A DNA stretch of 45,368 bases from Euzebya sp. (GCF_964222135.1 NZ_CAXQBR010000024.1:1-45368), one strand, 5' to 3'; counted from the first letter of the stretch, positions 28,839 through 37,414 are shown. The notes: a model not told the origin generated them from the sequence alone. Translations and numbers: made by a program.

Positions 28839-29321
28839 ATGAGCGATCGCGACCAGTTCCTCGAGGTGCTCGACGAGTTCGACACCTGCATCATGACCAC
28901 CTTCACCCGCGACGGGACGCCGCACGGCCGCCCGATGCACGTCGCCGAGCGCGACGGCGACACCCTCCGGTTCGTGACCGCGGTGGACGCGGCGAAGGTC
29001 AAGGAGGTCGCCGCCGGGGACCCGGTCGTCCTGACGTTCCAGTCCTCCACCCGGTGGGTGGCCGCGACGGGTTCGGCCAGGGTGCACCAGGACCGGGGCG
29101 CGGTCGCCGACCTGTGGTCCGAGCCCATGCGCGCCTGGTTCCCCGACGGACCCGACGACCCGCAGCTGTGCGTCATGGACGTCGACCTGGAGAGCGGCGA
29201 GTGGTGGGACGTCAGCGGCACCGACCTCGCCTCCTTCGCGTTCGGGGTCGCGAAGAGCGTCGTGACCCGCCAGCCCATCGACACCGACCGCGAGGGCGAT
29301 CACGGCGAGGTGCGCCTGTGA
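28839..29321 (+). CDS. pyridoxamine 5'-phosphate oxidase-family protein (general stress protein 26-like)
   Basis: 160 aa split-barrel flavin-binding fold. Features: FDTCIMTTFTRDGTPHGRPM at the start, LRFVTAVDAAKVKEV, and a VAATGSARVHQD strand followed by W-rich segments (LWSEPMRAWFPDG). Members bind FMN, F420 or haem; no PLP oxidase specificity is implied. The stop overlaps the GTG of the F420-type oxidoreductase by 4 bp, suggesting joint production and perhaps a shared deazaflavin or flavin cofactor. Confidence 0.87.
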   Translation: MSDRDQFLEVLDEFDTCIMTTFTRDGTPHGRPMHVAERDGDTLRFVTAVDAAKVKEVAAGDPVVLTFQSSTRWVAATGSARVHQDRGAVADLWSEPMRAWFPDGPDDPQLCVMDVDLESGEWWDVSGTDLASFAFGVAKSVVTRQPIDTDREGDHGEVRL

Positions 29322-30271
29322 CCCGCTTCGGCCTCAAGCTGATGTGCGAGCTCTACGACGCCCGCACGCTGCTCCGCCACGCCCGGGCCGCCGAGGAGGC
29401 CGGCCTCGAGTTCGTGGCCATCTCCGACCACATCCACCCCTGGCTGCCCGAGCACGACCACTCGCCGTTCGCCTGGTCCGTCCTGGGCGGCGTGGCCGCC
29501 GCCACCGACCTCGAGATGGCCACCGGTCTGACGTGCCCGATCGGGCGCTACCACCCCGTCATCATCGCCCAGGCCGCCGCGACCGTCGCCAGCATGTCCG
29601 ACAAGCCGTTCACGCTCGCGGTCGGCGCGGGGGAGCGGCTCAACGAGCACGTCACCGGCAAGCCGTTCCCGTCCGTCGACGTCCGCCACGAGATGCTCCA
29701 CGAGGCGTGCGACATCATGACCCTGCTGTGGCAGGGCGGGTTCCACACCTACCGGGGCGACCACTTCACCGCCGACGACGTGCGCGTCTACGACCTCCCC
29801 GACGAGCCGATCCGACTGGTCGTCGGCGTGTCCGGCGAGTCCTCCCTCGACCTCGCCAAGGCCGTCGGCGCCCATGGGATCATGGCCACCGATCCCGAGG
29901 AGGACCTGACCAGCGGGTGGGCGGACCGCGGCGGCGACGCCGGGTACACGTGGTCGGAGATCCCGATGGCGTGGGCCCCCAGCGACGACGAGGGGTTGGC
30001 GCTCGCCCACGAGCGGCTCCGCTTCGCGCTGCCAGGGTGGAAGGTCATGTCGGAGCTGCCGAACCCCGTGAACTTCGACGCGGCGACGGCCATGACCTCG
30101 CCGGAGGACATGGCCGACGCCGTCCCCTACGGCCCGGATCCGGAGCGCTACGCCGAGACGATCCGGACCTTCGTCGACGCCGGGTTCGAGCACCTCTCCC
30201 TCATCCCCGTCAACGACGACGTCGAGCGGACCATCGCGTTCTTCACCGACGAGGTCCGGCCGCTCCTCTGA
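29318..30271 (+). CDS. LLM-class F420-dependent oxidoreductase, G6PDH (Fgd)-related family
   Basis: 317 aa bacterial luciferase-like TIM barrel. Motifs: FVAISDHIHPWLPEHDHSPF, TGLTCPIGRYHPVIIAQAAA, LAVGAGERLNEHVTGKPFPS and HEMLHEACDIMTLLW, the pattern of the F420-dependent glucose-6-phosphate dehydrogenase-like group. The C-terminal segment YGPDPERYAETIRTFVDAGF is also typical. It likely uses F420 for a hydride transfer; the substrate is unknown. GTG 29318 overlaps the preceding stop. The presence of F420 biosynthesis elsewhere in the genome is assumed, not seen. Confidence 0.9.
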   Translation: MTRFGLKLMCELYDARTLLRHARAAEEAGLEFVAISDHIHPWLPEHDHSPFAWSVLGGVAAATDLEMATGLTCPIGRYHPVIIAQAAATVASMSDKPFTLAVGAGERLNEHVTGKPFPSVDVRHEMLHEACDIMTLLWQGGFHTYRGDHFTADDVRVYDLPDEPIRLVVGVSGESSLDLAKAVGAHGIMATDPEEDLTSGWADRGGDAGYTWSEIPMAWAPSDDEGLALAHERLRFALPGWKVMSELPNPVNFDAATAMTSPEDMADAVPYGPDPERYAETIRTFVDAGFEHLSLIPVNDDVERTIAFFTDEVRPLL

Positions 30272-30293
30272 CGCTCCACCCCCTGGGTGCCCC

Positions 30294-30515
30294 TCAGCGC
30301 AGCGGGGTGCCCGGAGACGGCTGGGGATCGGGCCCAGGGTCCGGGTCACCCGGCCCGGGGATCGGCTCGGGGCGTCCCGGGTCGGGCACCGGGGTCGGCT
30401 CGCCCGGGTCCGGGACGGGCGTCGGCTCGGGCTCCGGGAGCGGATCCGGGACCTCGGGGTCCGGGAGCTGGGGGTCCGGGACCACCTGGTCGGTCACTGC
30501 CTGGGTGCTGTCCAT
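30294..30515 (-). CDS. Pro/Asp-rich micro-protein, 73 aa
   Basis: ATG 30515 with a strong AGAGGAGG ribosome site about 6 nt upstream, and TGA at 30296-30294. After MDSTQAVTDQVV the protein is an almost pure Pro/Asp/Glu/Gly sequence: PDPQLPDPEVPDPLPEPEP, then a duplicated PTPVPDPG unit. It is acidic, extended and without hydrophobic residues, so soluble and disordered; there is no signal peptide. It is convergent with the LLM gene and divergent from the DinB gene. The SD quality supports expression. No family recognised. Confidence 0.62.
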   Translation of the reverse strand: MDSTQAVTDQVVPDPQLPDPEVPDPLPEPEPTPVPDPGEPTPVPDPGRPEPIPGPGDPDPGPDPQPSPGTPLR

Positions 30516-30605
30516 GTCGGCCTCCTCTGCCGGGGTGGATGACCTTCCCCGCTCCGTGCGCCGGAACCGTGTGCCGTCGGCCGGTGGCGGGGAAGGCTGG
30601 CGGGC

Positions 30606-31118
30606 ATGGACGTCGCCGCACTGCTGACCGACGCGATCGACCGGATCCGTTCCTCCCTCCGCGACGCGGTGGAGGGGTTGGAGGCCGAGGCGCTCGCGTT
30701 CCGCCCCGACGACGAGGCCAACCCGATCGGCTGGCTGGCCTGGCACACCGCGCGCATCCAGGACGACCACGTCGCCGCGCTCGCCAGCCACGAGCAGCTG
30801 TACGTCACCCACGGCTGGGCCGAGCGCCTGGGCATGCCGGCCGACGAGTCCGACATCGGGTACGGGCACGACCGCGACGACGTGGCCGCCCATGTCCCTC
30901 AGGACGCGACCACGCTGTTGGCCTACCTCGACGCGGTGTGCGACCGGACCAAGGCGTTCCTCGACACCCTCACCCCCGACGACCTCGACCGCGTGGTCGA
31001 CGAGTCCTGGGACCCGCCGGTCACGGCGGGCGTGCGCCTGGTCAGCGTGGTCAACGACAACCTGCAGCACACCGGGCAGGCCGCGTACGTCCGCGGCCTG
31101 TGGGAGCGGCGCGGCTGA
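30606..31118 (+). CDS. DinB/DUF664 family metal-dependent protein
   Basis: 170 aa four-helix bundle. The three-His metal site is suggested by WHTARIQDDH in the first third and NDNLQHTGQAAYVRGL near the end, the two DinB-superfamily positions. Actinobacterial members include mycothiol-dependent enzymes and maleylpyruvate isomerase-like proteins; the exact reaction is not evident. ATG 30606 has GGGGAAGG about 9 nt upstream. Confidence 0.85.
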   Translation: MDVAALLTDAIDRIRSSLRDAVEGLEAEALAFRPDDEANPIGWLAWHTARIQDDHVAALASHEQLYVTHGWAERLGMPADESDIGYGHDRDDVAAHVPQDATTLLAYLDAVCDRTKAFLDTLTPDDLDRVVDESWDPPVTAGVRLVSVVNDNLQHTGQAAYVRGLWERRG

Positions 31119-31126
31119 GGGCGCTG

Positions 31127-31165
31127 CTCAGCCTGCGACGTCCTCAGCCTGCGACGTCCTCAGCC
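31127..31165. repeat. 16-bp tandem repeat at the DinB/GH1 convergent ends
   Basis: CTCAGCCTGCGACGTC occurs at 31127-31142 and exactly again at 31143-31158, with a partial third unit CTCAGCC at 31159-31165. The last unit contains the stop of the minus-strand GH1 gene, so each unit carries a copy of that stop context (GCTGAG on the minus strand). Confidence 0.85.
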
Positions 31166-32572
31166 CGCATGGCGCGCACGGTGGGCGGCGATCACGTCGG
31201 CGTACCAGCGTGCGCTGTCCTTCGGGGTCCGCTCGAGCGTGTCGAAGTCCACGCGGATCAGCCCGAAGCGCTTGTCGAAGCCCAGCGCCCACTCGAAGTT
31301 GTCGAGCAGCGACCACACGTGGTACCCGCGGACGTCGATCCCGTCAGCCACCGCCTCGGCGATGACCTCGAGGTGCCGGCGCAGGTAGTCGATGCGACGC
31401 GGGTCGTGGACCACGCCGTCAGCCGCCACCTCGTCGGCGAACGCGGCCCCGTTCTCGCTGACCACGAGCGGGAGGTCCGGGTACGCCTGCCCGACCCGGC
31501 GCAGCACGCGGGCCAGCCCCTCCGGCTCGACCCCCCAACCCATCTCGGTCAGCTCGGCGGGCGGGGTGACCTCCACCGCCCCGTCCGCGCCCGGGTAGGC
31601 GCCGGGTGCCGGAGCCCCCTCGACGTGGCGGACGTGGGTGATGTTGTAGTAGTTCACCGCCAGGTGGTCGATCGGCTGGTGCACCCGCGCGAGCTCGTCG
31701 ACGTCGACCCGGTCGGCGACGCCGTAGCGGTCGTGCAGCGCGAGGACTGCGTCGGGGTACCGACCCTCGAGCACGCCGTCGAGCCACATCTGGCTGTGGA
31801 TCAGGTCCACGGCCTCGGCGACGGCGTCGTCTGCTCCGTCGGGGTCCTGGCCCTGGGCGGGGATCAGGTTCAACGCGATCGTCACGGTGTCCTCGGGCCG
31901 GGCGACGGTCTCCCGGAGCACCGCGACCGCGCGGTGGTGGGCCAGCAGCATGTGGTGGGCGGCGAGGAACGCCGTGCCGGGATCGGCGATCCCCGGGGCG
32001 TGGTGCCCGGACCCGTGGCCGAGGAACGCCGCGCAGTACGGCTCGTTGATCGTCAGCCAGTCCGAGGCGAGGTCGCCGAGCGCGCGCTTGGCCGTGCCCG
32101 CGTAGTGGGCGAACCACTCGACGGATTCAGGGGACGCCCAGCCGCCGCGGTCCTGCAGCACCTGGGGCAGGTCCCAGTGGAACAGTGCCACCAGCGGGCG
32201 GATGCCCGCGTCGGCCAGCAGCTCGCAGAGGCGTCGGTAGAACTCGACCCCGTCCGGGTTGACCTCGCCGTCCCCGGACGGGATCAGCCGCGGCCAGGCG
32301 AGGGAGAACCGGTAGGTGTCCACCCCCAGGTCGGCCATCAGCGCCACGTCCTCGGCGACCCGGTGGTAGTGGTCGCAGGCGACCGCGGCGGTCTGGCCCC
32401 CGGCCACCTTGCCGGGGGTCGCGCTGAACGTGTCCCAGATCGACGGGGCACGGCCGCCCTCGTCGACGGCCCCCTCGATCTGGTGGGCGGACGCCGCCAC
32501 CCCCCAGGAGAACCCGGCGGGCAGGTCGATCTCGATGGGGGAGGGGGAGGGGGCGGGGGCGGTGTCGGTCAC
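31160..32572 (-). CDS. glycoside hydrolase family 1 beta-glucosidase
   Basis: 470 aa, standard GH1 length. The N-terminal signature reads FSWGVAASAHQIEGAVDEGG; acid/base Glu177 is in LTINEP; nucleophile Glu373 is in VVSENG; HVWSLLDNFEWALGFDKRFGL closes the aglycone side. There is no signal peptide, so it is cytoplasmic. It should hydrolyse beta-glucosides imported by the adjacent ABC system. GTG 32572 overlaps the stop of the upstream permease by 4 bp. It is the last gene of the lacI-SBP-permease-permease-GH1 operon. Cellobiose or related beta-glucosides are the likely substrates. Confidence 0.95.
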   Translation of the reverse strand: MTDTAPAPSPSPIEIDLPAGFSWGVAASAHQIEGAVDEGGRAPSIWDTFSATPGKVAGGQTAAVACDHYHRVAEDVALMADLGVDTYRFSLAWPRLIPSGDGEVNPDGVEFYRRLCELLADAGIRPLVALFHWDLPQVLQDRGGWASPESVEWFAHYAGTAKRALGDLASDWLTINEPYCAAFLGHGSGHHAPGIADPGTAFLAAHHMLLAHHRAVAVLRETVARPEDTVTIALNLIPAQGQDPDGADDAVAEAVDLIHSQMWLDGVLEGRYPDAVLALHDRYGVADRVDVDELARVHQPIDHLAVNYYNITHVRHVEGAPAPGAYPGADGAVEVTPPAELTEMGWGVEPEGLARVLRRVGQAYPDLPLVVSENGAAFADEVAADGVVHDPRRIDYLRRHLEVIAEAVADGIDVRGYHVWSLLDNFEWALGFDKRFGLIRVDFDTLERTPKDSARWYADVIAAHRARHAG

Positions 32573-33678
32573 TTGTTCACTCCGGAGAGGTCGATGCCCT
32601 TCAGGAAGACCCGTTGGGCGAAGAAGAAGATGATGATCGGGATGCCCATGGCCAGCAGCGCGCCGGCCTGGATCAGGTGGGGGGAGGTGTCGAACAGGCT
32701 GTTGAAGATCTGCAGGCCGACGGCGATCGGCTGCAGGTCACGGCGGGTGGACAGGTACACGAGCGGCTCGAAGAAGTCGTTCCACGCGTAGAAGAAGTGG
32801 AAGATCGCCACGGCCACCAGGGCCGGGCGGGCCTGGGGGAGGATGACCGACCAGAGGGTCCGGAGCGGTCCGGCGCCGTCGATGGCGGCGGCCTCGTCGA
32901 GGTCCTTCGGGAGGGTCAGGAAGTACTGGCGGAGCAGGAACACGTTGTAGGCGTTGCCGAAGAAGTGCGGGACGATCAGCGGCAGCCAGGTGCCGACCCA
33001 GCCGATCCGGTGGAACAGCGCGTAGGTCGGTACCAGGGTCACGAACTTCGGCAGGATGATCGTGGCGATCAGCACCACGAAGATCGTCCGCTTGAACGGC
33101 AGCTCGAAGCGGCTGAGGCCGTAGGCGACCAGCGTCGACGCGACAAGCGTGCCGAGCATGCCGATCACGGCGATCGCGACGGTGTTGCGGAGCAGCACGA
33201 GGAAGTCCATCTGCTCCCAGGCCGCGGCGTAGTTGGAGGTCTGCGGCGCCCAGTCGTAGTCGGGGACGAGCTGGCGCCAGTTCCCCTCCCACTCGACGGG
33301 GCCGGCGGCAGGATCGGCGGGGTCGATGAACTCGCTGACCTGGCGGCCGGGCCGGACCAGGGCGAGCTCGCGGAGCTCCTCGCCGCCGTCCGCGGTGGGC
33401 ACCGGGACCTGGAACACCTCGTGCTCCTCCCCCTCCCAGGCGAAGGTGCCCGGCGCCGCCGGGTACAGCGGCGCGCGGAAGTCCTGGATCATCGCCTCGC
33501 TCTTGAGCGACGTCGCCCCCATGTACGCCAGCGGGGCCAGGTACACCACCAGCACGCCGGTGGCGACCATCGTGACCATCCCGCCGGCGAGCAGGCGCTT
33601 CATGCCCGCGTCGGCATCCCGCAGGCGGCGTCGCGGTTCGCGGAAGAGGCGGCGTCCCCTCATCGCTGCCGCGCTCAT
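32569..33678 (-). CDS. carbohydrate ABC transporter permease (MalG type)
   Basis: 369 aa with about six transmembrane helices. The EAA loop that contacts the ATPase reads YFLTLPKDLDEAAAIDGAGPLRTLWSVILPQARPAL, as in MalG-type permeases. Residues ~55-140 form an unusually long extracytoplasmic insert between the first two helices (LYPAAPGTF, then GGEELRELALVRPG and YDWAPQTSNYAAAW). ATG 33678 overlaps the partner permease stop as ATGA. It forms a heterodimeric pore with the next gene. The MsmK-type ATPase is not in this locus and is presumably shared from elsewhere. Confidence 0.93.
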   Translation of the reverse strand: MSAAAMRGRRLFREPRRRLRDADAGMKRLLAGGMVTMVATGVLVVYLAPLAYMGATSLKSEAMIQDFRAPLYPAAPGTFAWEGEEHEVFQVPVPTADGGEELRELALVRPGRQVSEFIDPADPAAGPVEWEGNWRQLVPDYDWAPQTSNYAAAWEQMDFLVLLRNTVAIAVIGMLGTLVASTLVAYGLSRFELPFKRTIFVVLIATIILPKFVTLVPTYALFHRIGWVGTWLPLIVPHFFGNAYNVFLLRQYFLTLPKDLDEAAAIDGAGPLRTLWSVILPQARPALVAVAIFHFFYAWNDFFEPLVYLSTRRDLQPIAVGLQIFNSLFDTSPHLIQAGALLAMGIPIIIFFFAQRVFLKGIDLSGVNK

Positions 33679-34667
33679 GAGCGCTCCCCGAACTCGTAGT
33701 GCACCCAGTAGCGGGCCGACCAGAACAGCAGGCCGGTCACGACCACGCCGGCCAGGAACAGCATCCACGCGAGCGTGGCGGCGTACCCCATGTCCTGGAG
33801 CCGGAAGAGCGTCCGGAAGAAGTACATCGAGTAGAAGAACGTGGCGCCGCCCGGGTCGCCCGACCCGTTCTTCAGCACGAACGGCACCAGGAAGTACTGG
33901 AAGAGCCCGATCAGCGCGACGACCACGTTGTAGAAGAGGACCGGCGAGATCATCGGCAGGGTCACGTGGCGGAACGCCTGCCACGACGAGGCGCCGTCGA
34001 CGTCCGCGGCGTCGTACAGGTCGGTCGGGACCGAGTTGATCCCGGCGATGAAGATGATCATCGCGTTGCCGACCCCCCACAGGGCGATGAGGGTCAGCGT
34101 CGGGTAGATCCACACCTCGGAGTTGAGCCAGTTCGGCCCGGGCACGCCGATGGCGCCCAGCGCGCGGTTCGCCCACCCCGTCTGGGAGTTCAGGACCCCG
34201 TTGAACACCAGCACGGCGGCGACGAAGGGGATGACGCTCGGCAGGTAGAAGAGCGTGCGGAAGATCGACCGGCCCCACAGCTGCTTCGCCGTGAGCAGGT
34301 ACGCGAAGCCGAGGGGGACCGCGATCGTGAGGGGGAGGGACAGGACGCCGAACTTGACGGTGACGAGCGCCGAGTCGATCACCTCGGGGTCGCCGAGGAG
34401 CCGCTCCCAGTTGCGCAGGCCGACGAACTCCGCCGGCTCGGGGGACGTCAGGCTGAAGTCGGTGAAGGAGAACCACAGGCTGGCCAGCATCGGGATCGCG
34501 TACCAGAGCGCGAACCCGAGGATCCACGGCGCGACGAACGCGAGGCCGATCCGCCCCTCGCGTCGTCGCAGCCGCGAGGCACGACCTCCTGGTGGTGCCG
34601 GCTTGGGCGGTGGGGCGGACAGCCCGGGGCGGCCCGCCCCGCCGCGGACCGGTGCCGCGGTCGACAC
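33675..34667 (-). CDS. carbohydrate ABC transporter permease (MalF type)
   Basis: 330 aa. A basic Pro-rich N-terminus (residues ~1-35) precedes six transmembrane helices, the first around IGLAFVAPWILGFALWYAIP. The EAA loop is PTDLYDAADVDGASSWQAFRHVTLPMISPVL. Partner of the MalG-type gene downstream. GTG 34667 is 2 nt after the stop of the binding protein, so the two are translationally coupled. Confidence 0.93.
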   Translation of the reverse strand: MSTAAPVRGGAGRPGLSAPPPKPAPPGGRASRLRRREGRIGLAFVAPWILGFALWYAIPMLASLWFSFTDFSLTSPEPAEFVGLRNWERLLGDPEVIDSALVTVKFGVLSLPLTIAVPLGFAYLLTAKQLWGRSIFRTLFYLPSVIPFVAAVLVFNGVLNSQTGWANRALGAIGVPGPNWLNSEVWIYPTLTLIALWGVGNAMIIFIAGINSVPTDLYDAADVDGASSWQAFRHVTLPMISPVLFYNVVVALIGLFQYFLVPFVLKNGSGDPGGATFFYSMYFFRTLFRLQDMGYAATLAWMLFLAGVVVTGLLFWSARYWVHYEFGERS

Positions 34668-34669
34668 GC

Positions 34670-36211
34670 CTACTCTGCGCTCGCGGCGAAGATGTCGGTC
34701 AGCTCCGCCTCGAGGTCGGCGACGGCGGCCGCCATGTCGAGGTCGGGGTCGCTCAGCTGGGCGCTCTCGAGGTCGGCCAGTGCCAGCTTGTACTCGTCCC
34801 AGCCGGGGACGGCCTGCTCGGCGCTCGGGACGTCGGCGTACGCGGCGGAGTCCATCGCGACCTCCCAGGTGACGCCTTGGGGGAACACCTCGTCGAGGTC
34901 GGCGAAGAACGCCTCCGTCAGCGACGGGTCGGCCGGCGCGGCGCCGTAGGCGTTGAGCAGCTCGAGGGCGGCGTCGTCCAGCAGGTGGCTGAGGACCTCG
35001 AAGGCCTCCTCGGGGTGCTCGGTGGACTCGAGGATCCGGAAGGTGTCCGCGTGCATGTTGGCCGTCACCACCCCGTCGTGGGAGGGCATGACCGCGATGT
35101 CGAAGAAGTCGTAGCCGTTGCCGTCGTCGTCGCGGATGCAGCACGTGTACCAGAGGTGGGAGTTCGCCATCGCCACGTTGCCGGACGCGAACGGGTTGCC
35201 GGCGAGCAGGTCGGAGTCGAACTGCTCCTGGCTGGGCGCGAACCCGGACTCCCACACCGCGTCGTGGTACCAGGCCCACTCCTCCTCCCAGGCGGCCGGG
35301 ATGTCGGCGGTGCCGTCGTCGGCGACGGGCGAGCCGGCGCCGAAGTGGGTGCCCTGGGCGAACATCAGCGTCGTCCACTGGTTGATGTAGCCCCACTGCA
35401 CGGTCTGGGAGCGGTCGAAGTCGGGGCTGGTCGCGTCGGTGCCGTTCGCGTCGACGGTCAGGATCTCGGCGATCTCGGCGACCTTCGCGTAGTCCCAGGG
35501 ACCCTCGTACTCGGTCCCCTCGCCGTAGGTGGCGGTGCCGTCGTCGCCGTAGCTCTGCGGCGGGTACGGGAGGCCGGCCTCGTCGAACAGCTCGGTGTTG
35601 AAGTAGATGAAGGAGGGGAACGAGGCGAACGGCAGCCCGGGGAGGGTCCCGTCGTCCTCGCGGAAGTTCTCGACCGTCTCCTCCGGCCAGCGGGAGGTGT
35701 CGTAGCCCGTCTGCTCGATCAGCGGTTCGAGGTCGAGGTACAGCCCGGCGTAGGAGTTCGCGCCGTCCCGGCCGACGGGTCCGACGATGTCCGGCGGGTT
35801 CCCGCCGGCGATCTGGGTGGAGAGGGTGTCGTAGGCGACGTCGTTCTCCACCACCTCGAGGACGATCTGGATGTCGTCGTGGGAGGAGTTGAACGCGTCG
35901 ACCACCGCCTCCTGGGCCGCGATCTGCTCGGGCTGGCCGCCGGCGCCGAGCCCGACGAACCAGCGGATCTCGACCGCGTCGCCGCTGCCCGCGTCGGCGC
36001 TGTCGTCGGCGGTGTCGGCTGCGGTGTCGGTCTCGTCGGCGTCGGCCTCGCCGGTGTCGTCGGTGGTGTCGGCCGCGGCTTCGGTGGGGTCGTCGCCGCC
36101 GGCGCCGGCATCCTCCTCGACGGGGTCGCTGCCGCCGCAGGCGGCCAGGCCGAGGGCCAGCACCAGTGCCAGCAGCACGGTGGTGCGGGCGCGCGTGAAT
36201 ACCATGGTCAT
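34670..36211 (-). CDS. extracellular sugar-binding lipoprotein (SBP family 1)
   Basis: 513 aa. A lipoprotein signal with lipobox LAAC, Cys25, is followed by a Asp/Ala/Thr-rich acidic linker (about 30-75) and a type I solute-binding fold: AAQEAVVDAFNSSHDDIQIVLE, STQIAGGNPPDIV, YFNTELFDEAGLPYPP, WGYINQWTTLMFAQG. Aromatic residues in the binding region suit sugar stacking. Tethered to the outer membrane face, it would hand a beta-glucoside to the permease pair. ATG 36211 has GAGGAG 5-6 nt upstream; ATG 36205 is an alternative. Confidence 0.94.
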   Translation of the reverse strand: MTMVFTRARTTVLLALVLALGLAACGGSDPVEEDAGAGGDDPTEAAADTTDDTGEADADETDTAADTADDSADAGSGDAVEIRWFVGLGAGGQPEQIAAQEAVVDAFNSSHDDIQIVLEVVENDVAYDTLSTQIAGGNPPDIVGPVGRDGANSYAGLYLDLEPLIEQTGYDTSRWPEETVENFREDDGTLPGLPFASFPSFIYFNTELFDEAGLPYPPQSYGDDGTATYGEGTEYEGPWDYAKVAEIAEILTVDANGTDATSPDFDRSQTVQWGYINQWTTLMFAQGTHFGAGSPVADDGTADIPAAWEEEWAWYHDAVWESGFAPSQEQFDSDLLAGNPFASGNVAMANSHLWYTCCIRDDDGNGYDFFDIAVMPSHDGVVTANMHADTFRILESTEHPEEAFEVLSHLLDDAALELLNAYGAAPADPSLTEAFFADLDEVFPQGVTWEVAMDSAAYADVPSAEQAVPGWDEYKLALADLESAQLSDPDLDMAAAVADLEAELTDIFAASAE

Positions 36212-36249
36212 GCCATCTCCTCTTGCTTCCAGGCGGTGGGGTTGGCGGT

Positions 36250-36339
36250 GGGGCTGTCGGACTGGACCTCTGGCAGCCCCACGTGTGCGTTGTGGGTCGG
36301 TGACCTCCGCAGGTCACCTCGGGGGCGACGTGGCCCCCG
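36250..36339 (-). other. three consecutive inverted repeats between lacI and the binding-protein gene
   Basis: Reading from lacI: CGGGGGC/GCCCCCG (36320-36326 with 36333-36339), GGTGACCT/AGGTCACC (36299-36306 with 36311-36318, 8 bp, 4-nt loop) and GGGGCTG/CAGCCCC (36250-36256 with 36274-36280). They fill most of the 133-bp gap. None has a T-tract. They may partly terminate lacI transcripts or protect the downstream mRNA; the spacer also has a direct repeat GGCGGTGGGG near the binding-protein start. Confidence 0.6.
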
Positions 36340-36344
36340 CGTCA

Positions 36345-37355
36345 TCACGCGCCGTGCGTCCCTCCTGTCGTCGACTGGCGGATGATGAGCTCGGTGGGCA
36401 GCAGGATGCGCCGGGGCCCGCCGTCGGGGTCCTCGAGCAGGTCCAGGAGGACCCGCGCCGCCTCCGCGCCCTGGGCGGCGACGCTCTGGCGGATCGTGGT
36501 GAGGGGCGGGGTCAGCCCGGCGGCGAAGTCGAGGTCGTCGAAGCCGGCCAGCGCGACGTCGTCGGGGACCGCGACGCCGGCCTCGACCAGCGCCGCGAGC
36601 GCCCCGCTGGCCGTCGCGTCGTTGGCGCAGAAGATCGCGTCCACCCCGGCCTCGAGCAGGGGCGGCACCCCGGCCCGGCCAGCGGCGGGGTTGAAGTCGC
36701 CGCGGACGACGAGGGCATCCGTGGGCAGGCCCGCGGCGGCCATGGCCTGGGTGTACCCGGTCAGGCGGTCCTCTCCCGCCACGCTGCCGGCCAGTCCGCT
36801 GATGTGCCCGATCCGGCGGCGGCCGAGGTCGATCAGGTGCCGGGTCACCATCGCGGCGGCGGCGACGTTGTCCACGTCGACGTAGCTGGCGGTCCGGTCC
36901 TCGCGGCGGTGGCCGATCAGGACGGTGGGGATGCGCGAGGCGAGGAGGCCGTCGACCAGGGCGTCGTCCTGCCAGTGGGCGGTGACGATCACGCCGTCGA
37001 CGAGGCCGATCCGCTCGATGTCCTGCAGCGTCTCCTGCTTGGACCGGTTGCCCAGCCACAGCATCATCCCGGTGGCCCGCTCGGCGAGGGCGTCGCTCAT
37101 GCCCTGCAGGAGGCCGCTGAAGTAGGGATCGCCGAAGAGGAGCGCGGGCTCGAGGTGCATCACGACGCCGACGACGCCGGACCGGCCCGAGGCGAGCGTC
37201 CGCGCCGCCCGGTTGGGGGAGTAGCCGGTCTCGGCCAGCACGGCCAGGACCTTCTGGCGGGTCGCCTCGGCGACGGGTCCGCCGTTCAGGACCCGCGAGA
37301 TCGTCGCGCGCGACACCCCGCTCAGGGACGCCAGATCGTCCAGCGTCAGGCTCAT
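36345..37355 (-). CDS. LacI family transcriptional repressor
   Basis: 336 aa. The N-terminal helix-turn-helix and hinge read LTLDDLASLSGVSRATISRVLNG, then TGYSPNRAARTLASGRSGVVG. The periplasmic-binding-like core contains FCANDATASGAL and LAGFDDLDFAAGLTPPLTTIRQ. ATG 37355 has GGGAGGAG about 8 nt upstream. It is the first gene of the sugar operon and has an operator at its own start point, so it probably represses itself and the operon until sugar binds. By operator sequence it should be CelR/CebR-like. Confidence 0.93.
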   Translation of the reverse strand: MSLTLDDLASLSGVSRATISRVLNGGPVAEATRQKVLAVLAETGYSPNRAARTLASGRSGVVGVVMHLEPALLFGDPYFSGLLQGMSDALAERATGMMLWLGNRSKQETLQDIERIGLVDGVIVTAHWQDDALVDGLLASRIPTVLIGHRREDRTASYVDVDNVAAAAMVTRHLIDLGRRRIGHISGLAGSVAGEDRLTGYTQAMAAAGLPTDALVVRGDFNPAAGRAGVPPLLEAGVDAIFCANDATASGALAALVEAGVAVPDDVALAGFDDLDFAAGLTPPLTTIRQSVAAQGAEAARVLLDLLEDPDGGPRRILLPTELIIRQSTTGGTHGA

Positions 37356-37370
37356 GGGCGGCTCCTCCCG

Positions 37371-37386
37371 GTGAGAGCGCTCTCAC
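37371..37386 (-). promoter_or_regulatory. LacI-family operator overlapping the operon start point
   Basis: GTGAGAGCGCTCTCAC is a perfect 16-bp palindrome with the central GAGCGCTC typical of LacI-family boxes. It overlaps the 3' end of the -10 hexamer, and the predicted start point falls near its centre (37378), so a bound repressor would block RNA polymerase. Confidence 0.85.
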
Positions 37387-37414
37387 GCTAGGCCGGCGGG
37401 GAGGCGCCGGTCAA
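37385..37414 (-). promoter_or_regulatory. sigma-A-type promoter of the lacI-sugar operon
   Basis: On the minus strand, -35 TTGACC (37414-37409), an 18-bp spacer and -10 TAGCGT (37390-37385). It is one of the two promoters here with both hexamers recognisable, and the operator abuts it. Confidence 0.7.
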
